Of a stretch of DNA of 64,000 bases, positions 57,979 through 64,000 are shown piece by piece. The notes beneath the pieces were generated by a model. The model was not told the origin of the DNA. It made no database searches and saw only the letters and a program-made list of their open reading frames with translations. How positions within the stretch are numbered: the stretch's first letter is position 1; the number at the start of each line of letters is the position of its first letter. Source of the DNA: Clostridiaceae bacterium (GTDB taxonomy: Bacteria; Bacillota; Clostridia; Acetivibrionales; DUMB01); assembly GCA_012840085.1 (NCBI GenBank), contig DUMB01000096.1, forward strand, positions 1 to 64,000, given 5' to 3'. Both the position numbers and the translations under genes were made by a program.

Positions 57979-58191
57979 TTGAAGAATCGTCTGGAAGAAA
58001 TACGCAAGCAAAGAGGATTGAAACAAGAGGAACTTGCCGCGGCATTGCAGGTATCCAGACAAACAATAGGTTCGCTGGAAAATGGGCGATACAATCCGTC
58101 TATCATACTCGCTTTTAAGATTGCCAGATTTTTTGGGATGAGCATAGAAGAAATATTTATTTATGAGGAGGAAGAAAGCAATGAAAAGTGA
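57979..58191 (+). CDS. XRE-family helix-turn-helix regulator
   Basis: 70 aa from a TTG start with GGGGGAG 6 bases upstream. It is almost only an HTH_3 domain (LEEIRKQRGLKQEELAAALQVSRQTIGSLENGRYNPSIILAFKIARFFGMSIEEIF, quoted in pieces: recognition helix SRQTIGSLENG). This YozG-like type is commonly paired with a small membrane protein, as here, with an 11-base overlap. Confidence 0.93.
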   Translation: MKNRLEEIRKQRGLKQEELAAALQVSRQTIGSLENGRYNPSIILAFKIARFFGMSIEEIFIYEEEESNEK

Positions 58192-58618
58192 AGGTATGGC
58201 AAAAAATATTGCTCTTTCTGCATTCGGATTTGTAATTCTGATTACGGGCTTTGTGCTTGCAAAATTATTGCCGGACACCCGGGGTATTATGCGTACTTTG
58301 CCATATATCTGCATAGGAATTGGTGCAGGTGTATTTGGAGGAAATCTTGGCACCTTGATAAAGAAACTTATTCTGAAAAAAGATCCCAAGGCTGCCAAGG
58401 AAATTGAAATTGAAGCAAAAGATGAACGTAACATAGCTATCAATAACAAAGCAAAAGCAAAAGCGTATGACCTGATGCAAATAGTATTTGGCTCATTAAT
58501 TCTTGTATTTGCATTAATGCAGGTTGACATGTATGTGGTATTGGCTTTTATTGCTGCCTACTTATTCATTATTTTTTCTATGATTTACTATCTAAATAAA
58601 TACTGCAAGGAAATGTAG
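58181..58618 (+). CDS. Small membrane protein paired with the XRE regulator
   Basis: 145 aa from ATG 58181 (GAGGAGG, 7 bases upstream). Four hydrophobic segments (about 8-27, 38-58, 97-115, 119-138) and a charged cytoplasmic loop with KDERNIAINNKAKAKAYDLM, a pattern of the DUF2178/DUF6442 group. The function is unknown; such pairs are thought to sense membrane or stress signals. Confidence 0.8.
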   Translation: MKSEGMAKNIALSAFGFVILITGFVLAKLLPDTRGIMRTLPYICIGIGAGVFGGNLGTLIKKLILKKDPKAAKEIEIEAKDERNIAINNKAKAKAYDLMQIVFGSLILVFALMQVDMYVVLAFIAAYLFIIFSMIYYLNKYCKEM

Positions 58619-58667
58619 CTGCAACTTTTTCGCTGACATCTTTTTGTCATATAAGTTTTGTCATATT

Positions 58668-58689
58668 GACCGCATAGACGGTCTTTTTT
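58668..58689 (+). terminator. Rho-independent terminator
   Basis: GACCG (58668-58672) pairs with CGGTC (58679-58683) around CATAGA, followed by six T. Confidence 0.9.
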
Positions 58690-58788
58690 ATTTAAATGCC
58701 TTTTTATATTATTTAAAGTAAATTATGGCTACAATTAGAAATGTTTGTGATAAAATTTAATTCAAGAAATAAAGAAAGGGAATTGTCC

Positions 58789-59247
58789 ATGAAATCTTTG
58801 ATTATTTATTGTTCTGTATATAGAAAAAATACTGAGAAGATTGCGAGGCTGTTTGCTGAAAAGTGTGGCTGTGAGCTAACAAACATAAAAAATTTTGATA
58901 AGGCCGGTGTCAATGATTATGACCTTATTGGATTTGGATCCGGGGTATACAGGGAAAACTTATCTCCGGAATTATTTCGGCTGGTTGAAAATTTGGACTT
59001 AAAAGATAAAAATGTTTTTGTATTTTCTACCAGCGGAGTTGGAATGAAATTTTACAATAATAAATTAATCAGATTGTTGGAATCAAAAGGAGCAATAATT
59101 AAAGGCAGCTTTGCCTGCAAGGGCAGCTTTGATGCAAGCGAATTTACCAATAAAAAGATTTTTAACATTTTTGGGAAGTTATCACAGGGGCATCCAAATA
59201 GCAAAGACTTTGAGAATGCGGAAAGGTTTATAAAAAGCATATTATAG
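58789..59247 (+). CDS. Flavodoxin-family protein
   Basis: 152 aa from ATG 58789 (AAAGGG 8-13 bases upstream). The FMN phosphate loop is IIYCSVYRKNTEKIARLFA (residues 4-22; S/T-x-x-x-N-T), followed by YDLIGFGSGVYREN (about 43-56) and VFSTSGVG (about 82). The order fits the flavodoxin_5/short flavodoxin group. It likely carries electrons or reduces a quinone-like partner. A decayed flavodoxin tail lies directly behind it. Confidence 0.88.
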   Translation: MKSLIIYCSVYRKNTEKIARLFAEKCGCELTNIKNFDKAGVNDYDLIGFGSGVYRENLSPELFRLVENLDLKDKNVFVFSTSGVGMKFYNNKLIRLLESKGAIIKGSFACKGSFDASEFTNKKIFNIFGKLSQGHPNSKDFENAERFIKSIL

Positions 59248-59393
59248 CTATTTTCGGGAAGGAAGCGGAATTTTGGGTATGTAGAGGCATTGACACATTT
59301 GGCCTTGTTGAGTTGGCCGGTGGAATTGCAAAAGGACACCGGAATGAGAAAGATGTGATGGATGCAATCGAGTTCTTCAAGAATACTATTTAA
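59248..59393 (+). pseudogene. C-terminal remnant of a second flavodoxin
   Basis: An open frame immediately after the flavodoxin stop reads WVCRGIDTFGLVELAGGIAK then GHRNEKDVMDAIEFFKNTI and TAA. This is the usual end of short flavodoxins (CRGxDTxGP...GGxxKGHPNexD). The intact gene upstream ends in the equivalent QGHPNSKDFENAERFIKSI, so this is a second, paralogous tail. Confidence 0.7.
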
Positions 59394-59419
59394 AATGAAG
59401 AATGAAGTGGGGGAAACTA

Positions 59420-59926
59420 ATGATTTACAGGCTTCCTAGAATTAATGATAAAGAAATTATAAGTGATTATGTCAAGGAACATTACGAAAATGGAGAAAAA
59501 ACTATAAGTGCGAGTCATGGATTGATATTATCAGAATATGATGAGTGGGTCGAAAAGATAAACCGCAATGCTCTCATAGGTGATGAAGCCTATGGTAAAT
59601 CACTCTTGTTACTATGCTTTGATGAAAACCGCCTTGTCGGATTTCTCAGCATACGATATGAACTACCTTTGGAACTGTCATATGTTATCGGTGATATTGG
59701 TTATGGAGTCCGTCCTTCGGAAAGAAACAAAGGATATGCCAAAGTCATGCTGAAACATGCCTTGGATGTATGCAGGGAAAAAGGCAAGACAAAGGTTATA
59801 CTTGGATGTTTTAAAGATAATATAGCTTCAGCAAGAACTATAATAAAAAATGGCGGGGTCCTTTTATGTGAAAATGACAATTATGAAAAAGGGCGGTTAA
59901 GCCAATATTATGTTATTGAATTATAG
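59420..59926 (+). CDS. GNAT-family acetyltransferase
   Basis: 168 aa from ATG 59420 (TGGGGGA, 6-base spacing). The GNAT core is visible as NRLVGFLSIRYELP, IGDIGYGVRPSERNKGYAKVML (acetyl-CoA loop ERNKGYA, about 105-111) and VILGCFKDNIASARTIIKNGG. It resembles uncharacterised YidJ-type acetyltransferases. The substrate is unknown. It converges on the M50-like gene. Confidence 0.87.
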   Translation: MIYRLPRINDKEIISDYVKEHYENGEKTISASHGLILSEYDEWVEKINRNALIGDEAYGKSLLLLCFDENRLVGFLSIRYELPLELSYVIGDIGYGVRPSERNKGYAKVMLKHALDVCREKGKTKVILGCFKDNIASARTIIKNGGVLLCENDNYEKGRLSQYYVIEL

Positions 59927-59934
59927 TACCAAGG

Positions 59935-60978
59935 TTACTGAATAACTGCTGAAAATGAAACAGGGATAAACTCCTCATTGCGTTTTTTGGCTAACAATTT
60001 TTTAAGTCCGTCTAACTCTTCTTGAGAAAACTCATATCCTTTTTCTTCAAAGTATTGAGCCATAACTTCAGGATTTCTGATAAAAGTGAGTACGAATTGA
60101 TAATTTCCCGCATTTAAACTAAGATGAGAGTCATATGTAAACCATTCGCAGATATTCTGATATACTTTGTTGCCCTTATCATCGTAAATCTGAATATCCG
60201 TAAGCATGCCTTCGGCATCCAGCTTCATGTTCATTTTATAGGTTTTATTTGTATCAACTGCAAAAGACATTTTCACATCCTTCAGATCATCATGTACATT
60301 CATCGAAAAGGAAGTTTCAAATACTTTGTTCCGTAACAGTGTTTGATTAAAAACAAATATGGCTGATCCAAAAAGTATGAAAACCAGCACCACAACAACC
60401 GTTTGCCGTTTATTAAGGTTGCGATGTCTGACTTGCGATAAAGCGCTTAAATTCTCTTTAATCTTTGAATATAAGCCCTTTTTACATGCCACTAATACAA
60501 GCAAAAACATTAACAGAAATGCAATGAGCGATATCAGTAATGGATTGAGTCCGGATACATTCAGAAACTTGCTTACATCATCACCGGCAGGAAGTGTGGT
60601 AAACAGGGATATTACAGGTATGGCTACCCAGGCAAAAAATGAGCCGGTAATCATAATTGAGCATATGGCATATAAGTAATGATAAATTATACTTTTTACG
60701 TTCCGGTTGTAAAATATTAAAGCAACAGCCAAACATATCGCAGGCAACAAAACTCCGGCTGCATTGAACAGAGATTCTCCAATTTGAGTGAAGTTAGCCC
60801 CGGATACTGCAACATGAGCGTCAAAGCCCAAAACAAAATTGTTTATTCTTCCGCCGTATATAATTCCTACAAGCGCATGACCACCCTCGTGCAATAAGGT
60901 ATACAGATAGACAAGCAAGAAAAATATAAGCAGTGATGCAGCAGTTTTTATTATTGTTTTTTCTGTACCGGTTTTCAT
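59935..60978 (-). CDS. M50-like membrane metalloprotease
   Basis: 347 aa from ATG 60978 (AAAGGA, 8-base spacing), chosen over ATG 60996. The zinc motif HEGGH is at the end of helix 1 (YTLLHEGGHALVGIIYGG, about residue 30-47). Further helices are at about 75-95, 105-130, 145-175 and 205-225, and a non-membrane C-terminal domain (about 230-347) is rich in charged residues. This matches DUF-type M50 relatives (PF13398 group). Intramembrane protease activity is inferred; the second metal-ligand motif (NxxPxxxxDG) is not clear, so it may act differently. Confidence 0.75.
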   Translation of the reverse strand: MKTGTEKTIIKTAASLLIFFLLVYLYTLLHEGGHALVGIIYGGRINNFVLGFDAHVAVSGANFTQIGESLFNAAGVLLPAICLAVALIFYNRNVKSIIYHYLYAICSIMITGSFFAWVAIPVISLFTTLPAGDDVSKFLNVSGLNPLLISLIAFLLMFLLVLVACKKGLYSKIKENLSALSQVRHRNLNKRQTVVVVLVFILFGSAIFVFNQTLLRNKVFETSFSMNVHDDLKDVKMSFAVDTNKTYKMNMKLDAEGMLTDIQIYDDKGNKVYQNICEWFTYDSHLSLNAGNYQFVLTFIRNPEVMAQYFEEKGYEFSQEELDGLKKLLAKKRNEEFIPVSFSAVIQ

Positions 60979-61181
60979 ATCAGACATCCTTTGCATTTTT
61001 ATATTTTGATTATATCAAACATATACTTGCCGAATAAAGGATAATCTTACATTAAGGCAATTTTACATGGGAATAGTCTATAGTAACCATGTTAAGGTTG
61101 TATGATCTGATGAAATGGTAATCTATGAAGCGTTATATCAAGGCTTGGTTAATTAACGCTGTCATATCAGAGAAAAAGTAT

Positions 61182-61209
61182 TTGCTTTATCACTTTAATG
61201 TGATATAAT
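61182..61209 (+). promoter_or_regulatory. Promoter of the amino-acid ABC operon with overlapping dyad
   Basis: TTGCTT (61182-61187) and TATAAT (61204-61209) at 16-base spacing. TATCAC (61188-61193) and GTGATA (61200-61205) form a 6-6-6 dyad that covers the spacer and part of the -10, a good place for a repressor. The rest of 60979-61284 has no gene. Confidence 0.55.
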
Positions 61210-61284
61210 AAGAAAGTGATTTACAGAATAAATTTTATAAAAGTAATTTTAAAGAAATTTTTGATTGAAATTGGGGGAATTAAA

Positions 61285-62172
61285 ATGAGGACATTAAAAA
61301 TGAAGAAATTACTGTCGCTGCTTTTAGCGCTGACTATGATTTTTGCTTTGGCGGCTTGTGGCAACAAGCAAGCATCCAAGTCTCAGAATGAAAGTGATGT
61401 AAGTTCTGATAACAAACAAACTGAAACTAATGAGTCTAAGGCAGATGAGTCTCAGGAAGAACAGGCAGAAAGTGATTTGGATTATGTTAAGGGCAATGGC
61501 AAGCTGGTCATTGGCTACACTAATTACGCACCCATGAATTATTTTGATGAAAGTGGCAATTTTACCGGTTTTGATACAGAGTTGGCAATCTTAACATGTG
61601 AGAAGCTTGGTCTTAAGCCTGAATTTGTTGAGATTAACTGGGATACCAAGGAAGTGGAGCTGAATGCAAAGACCATTGACTGCATTTGGAACGGCATGAC
61701 AATAACTCCCGAGCGTCAGGAAACAATGGAAGTTACCAAGCCTTACGTAAAGAATGCACAAGTGGTTCTAATGAAGAAAGGGGCTACATACAACGGTACT
61801 GAATCCTTAATAGGAAAGACTGTAGTAGCTGAGCAGGGTTCTGCAGGTGAAGAAACCGTTATGGCTGATGAAAACCTGAAGCAGGCTAACTTTGTTCCCA
61901 AGAACCTGCAGACAGATTGCTTGCTGGAACTGAAATCCGGTACTGCTGATGCAGCTGTATTAGATTTAACTTTGGCTAAAACCATGACCGGAAAAGGAAC
62001 CAGCTATGAGGATATTGTTATAGTAGATCACCTGGCAGAAGAGGATTATGGTGTTGCCTTCCGCAAGGGTTCCGATATTTGTGCGGAAGTGAACAAGATT
62101 TTCGACGAACTTGTTGCAGACGGTACCATGGCTGCATTGGCCGATAAGTACGGGCTGGAACTGGCTGAATAA
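61285..62172 (+). CDS. Polar amino-acid ABC transporter, substrate-binding lipoprotein
   Basis: 295 aa from ATG 61285 (GGGGGAA upstream). Lipobox LAAC (Cys about 25), a Ser/Glu/Asn linker to about 60, then an SBP_bac_3 domain: LVIGYTNYAPMNYFDESGNFTGFDTELA, IDCIWNGMTITPERQ, VAEQGSAGEETVM, and EEDYGVAFRKGSD near the end (quoted in part). The family binds polar amino acids such as cystine, glutamine or arginine. First gene of the importer. Confidence 0.93.
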   Translation: MRTLKMKKLLSLLLALTMIFALAACGNKQASKSQNESDVSSDNKQTETNESKADESQEEQAESDLDYVKGNGKLVIGYTNYAPMNYFDESGNFTGFDTELAILTCEKLGLKPEFVEINWDTKEVELNAKTIDCIWNGMTITPERQETMEVTKPYVKNAQVVLMKKGATYNGTESLIGKTVVAEQGSAGEETVMADENLKQANFVPKNLQTDCLLELKSGTADAAVLDLTLAKTMTGKGTSYEDIVIVDHLAEEDYGVAFRKGSDICAEVNKIFDELVADGTMAALADKYGLELAE

Positions 62173-62229
62173 GATAGTGGCAAATATGGAAATAAGATAT
62201 ACTTATTAACACATAAAATAATGAAATGA

Positions 62230-62269
62230 GGGGCAGAGGGCTAATCCTCTGTCCCATTGCTTGTTTTTT
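62230..62269 (+). terminator. Terminator-like hairpin after the binding-protein gene
   Basis: GGGGCAGAGG (62230-62239) pairs with CCTCTGTCCC (62246-62255) with one G-U pair; TTGTTTTTT follows 5 bases later. It may lower expression of the permease and ATPase genes relative to the binding protein. Confidence 0.65.
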
Positions 62270-62317
62270 GAGTAAAAAAGAGAGTTTGTGCAGTGGAATA
62301 AAGCAGTAAAATAAAAT

Positions 62318-62366
62318 AGATATTGTGTAAACTCAGATATTGTGTAAAATAGATATTGTGCAAATG
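62318..62366. repeat. 16-17-bp tandem repeat, three copies
   Basis: Units AGATATTGTGTAAACTC, AGATATTGTGTAAAAT and AGATATTGTGCAAATG follow each other in the 412-bp gap between binding-protein and permease genes. No gene is seen in the gap. Confidence 0.8.
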
Positions 62367-62584
62367 AACTTTGTTGTGCCAGGTAATGATACAGCATTGT
62401 GGAGAGCTTTGGAATCCCCTCTGCACTCCTCGTGTTAAAGGAAGTATTCCTTTAAAACAGGCGGATTGTTTTGCCTCTAACGTATTTATTAGCTCTAATA
62501 ATCGATATATCAGCACAACAAGTTAAATCTAATAATGTATGATAATGTTATAAAAGAAAGAATGTGTATTGAGGTAAGAGAGAG

Positions 62585-63247
62585 ATGAATGAGATTCCAG
62601 TGATTATTAACCGGCTATCGCAAAGCTTTTTGCTCAATTGCAGACTGTTTATACTGACACTTTTGTTTGCGCTGCCCTTAGGGATGTTGATTGCTTTTGG
62701 TTCCATGAGCCGCTTTCGGCCTCTTAGGTGGGTAATGCGGACTTTCGTCTGGGTCATCAGAGGAACGCCGCTGATGCTGCAGCTTATTGTAATCTTTTTC
62801 GGACCAGGATTGTTAAATATGTCTTTTTCCTGGCCAAATGGTGAGGCGGGACGTTTTACAGCAGCAGTCGTTGCTTTTGTTATTAATTATGCCTGCTATT
62901 TTTCGGAGATCTATAGAGGCGGTATTGAGAGCGTGCCGGTAGGTCAATATGAAGCGGGCCTGGTTTTGGGCATGACAAAGAGGCAGATCTTTTTCAATGT
63001 AACGCTGCTCCAGGTAGTAAAGCGCATATTGCCTCCTATTGGTAATGAGGTTATTACCCTTGTAAAGGATACGGCTCTTGCCCGCATCATTGCAAATAAA
63101 GAAATTATAATGATGGCTGGAGAATATAGCAACAAAGGACTTATTTGGCCCCTCTTTGCCACAGGTATTTATTTCCTTGTCTTTGTTGGGGCGTTGACTA
63201 TACTACTTGACTGGCTGGAAAAGAAACTGGGTTATTTCCGTGTGTGA
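62585..63247 (+). CDS. Polar amino-acid ABC transporter, permease
   Basis: 220 aa, HisM/ArtQ type with five helices. RGTPLMLQL (about 59-67) and the EAA-type loop PVGQYEAGLVLGMTKRQIFFNVTLLQV (quoted; about residues 118-144) are the ATPase contact features. GAGAGAG precedes the ATG. It is followed 16 bases later by the ATPase gene. Confidence 0.93.
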   Translation: MNEIPVIINRLSQSFLLNCRLFILTLLFALPLGMLIAFGSMSRFRPLRWVMRTFVWVIRGTPLMLQLIVIFFGPGLLNMSFSWPNGEAGRFTAAVVAFVINYACYFSEIYRGGIESVPVGQYEAGLVLGMTKRQIFFNVTLLQVVKRILPPIGNEVITLVKDTALARIIANKEIIMMAGEYSNKGLIWPLFATGIYFLVFVGALTILLDWLEKKLGYFRV

Positions 63248-63263
63248 AAGGAGGGGGATTTGA

Positions 63264-64000
63264 TTGGCGTTTTTAGAAGTTCAAGGTATTGAGAAATGTT
63301 TCGGAAACCTCAAGGTTTTGAATAAGATTGATTTTTCTTTGGAAAAAGGAGAGGTAATCGCAATTATAGGTTCTTCCGGAAGCGGTAAGACTACGTTGCT
63401 GCGGTGTCTTAACTTCCTGGAACGGCCTGATAAGGGAAGGATTATCGTTAATAATAAAGTGATTTTTGACGCATCGGATCCCACTACCCAGCGGGAAAGT
63501 GAAGTGCGGAAAAAACGCCTGCATTTTGGTTTGGTTTTTCAAAACTTTAATCTGTTTCCTCAATATACAGTTCTAAAAAATGTTACATTGGCAGCAGAAC
63601 TGTTAGCGAGAGAACGCCCTGATTTCAAACAGGAGAAAAAGGCTATATTAAAAGAGATTCAGGAACGGGGCAAACTGCTTCTTTCCCAGGTCGGTCTATC
63701 GGATAAGCTGGATTATTATCCTCATATGATATCCGGTGGACAGCAGCAGCGTGTAGCCATTGCCCGGGCTCTGGCACTGGAGCCGGATATTTTGTGTTTT
63801 GATGAGCCTACTTCCGCCTTAGACCCTGAGCTCACAGGGGAAGTGCTGAAGGTAATTAAGAATTTGGCAGAGCGCAACACTACTATGATTATTGTCACTC
63901 ATGAGATGGATTTTGCCCGGGATGTGGCTGATCGTGTTATCTTTATGGATGACGGTGTAATTGTGGAACAGGGTCCACCTGAGGAAGTGTTTGGAAATCC
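63264..64000 (+). CDS. Polar amino-acid ABC transporter, ATPase (cut by window end)
   Basis: Open to the window end (about 245 codons seen). TTG 63264 follows AAAGGAGGGGG. Walker [10 protein letters not shown] (about 35-43), Q-loop [11 protein letters not shown], signature [14 protein letters not shown] (about 149-162), Walker [15 protein letters not shown]-loop [14 protein letters not shown]. This is the GlnQ/HisP/TcyN subfamily. The last residues seen ([12 protein letters not shown]) are near the normal C-terminus, so only a few codons are missing. Confidence 0.93.
   Translation, partial: MAFLEVQGIEKCFGNLKVLNKIDFSLEKGEVIAIIGSSGSGKTTLLRCLNFLERPDKGRIIVNNKVIFDASDPTTQRESEVRKKRLHFGLVFQNFNLFPQYTVLKNVTLAAELLARERPDFKQEKKAILKEIQERGKLLLSQVGLSDKLDYYPHMISGGQQQRVAIARALALEPDILCFDEPTSALDPELTGEVLKVIKNLAERNTTMIIVTHEMDFARDVADRVIFMDDGVIVEQGPPEEVFGN

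Overview
The window is chromosomal DNA from a low-GC, spore-former-type Firmicute, most likely a class Clostridia anaerobe. The support is AT-rich intergenic DNA, strong AGGAGG-type ribosome sites with several TTG/GTG starts, an ammonium transporter fused to P-II, bacteriohemerythrin, two class-I c-di-GMP riboswitches and an Etf-type lactate operon remnant. A GH130 enzyme and a Cthe_2159-like polysaccharide-binding lipoprotein hint at a plant-polysaccharide-degrading relative of Ruminiclostridium/Acetivibrio; this is inference. No rRNA, tRNA, CRISPR array or prophage was seen.

Layout. 1-480: right end of an IS200/IS605-like element and an RCC1-repeat remnant. 0.5-14.9 kb: mostly single genes, namely a membrane MCP, a lipoprotein, an AlkD-like DNA glycosylase, a rifampicin phosphotransferase, an ArsC-family protein, an M28 peptidase, DUF4180, a methyltransferase, a second MCP (minus), a phosphinothricin-type acetyltransferase, DUF1801 and Amt-PII (minus). 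15.9-22.3 kb: FRG-domain protein, DUF362 protein, exonuclease III, a decayed FAD-dependent reductase, a PaiA-like acetyltransferase and an MFS transporter, separated by repeat-rich spacers. 22.8-27.9 kb: a two-component system followed by a MacB/FtsX-type ABC exporter, with a terminator-like hairpin that buries the exporter's ribosome site. 28-36.3 kb: DUF2200 (minus), GH130 phosphorylase, a FadR-type regulator, lactate permease with two perfect TTGGT-N3-ACCAA operators, then etfB and etfA fragments and an IS982-like fragment (a collapsed lactate-oxidation operon), and a beta-helix carbohydrate-binding lipoprotein.

37.5-55.8 kb is the most interesting part: a complete cytoplasmic chemosensory system made of two transcription units, each headed by a c-di-GMP-I riboswitch with its own terminator. 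Unit 1 encodes an 82-aa protein, a soluble MCP with two tandem signalling modules, a triple-CheW protein, CheB, a HEAT-repeat protein, CheR, CheY, a CheA with two HPt domains, a second CheY, two CheX phosphatases, a ParA ATPase and a second triple-CheW protein with a basic N-terminal tail. Unit 2 encodes CheY, a lone receiver and an HPt/STAS-like protein without a kinase domain. The two leaders are duplicates and carry four copies of a 20-bp dyad arranged as inverted pairs 267-268 bp apart. A HEAT-gene fragment lies just after unit 2. Neither unit contains a transmembrane receptor, so the predicted output is a c-di-GMP-controlled, ParA-positioned cytoplasmic array.

55.9-64 kb: a DNRLRE-domain protein (minus), MscL, an XRE regulator with its membrane partner, a flavodoxin plus a decayed flavodoxin tail, an acetyltransferase, an M50-like membrane protease (minus), and a polar amino-acid ABC importer (binding protein, permease, ATPase cut by the window end). 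Many spacers contain short tandem repeats with units of 9-53 bp.
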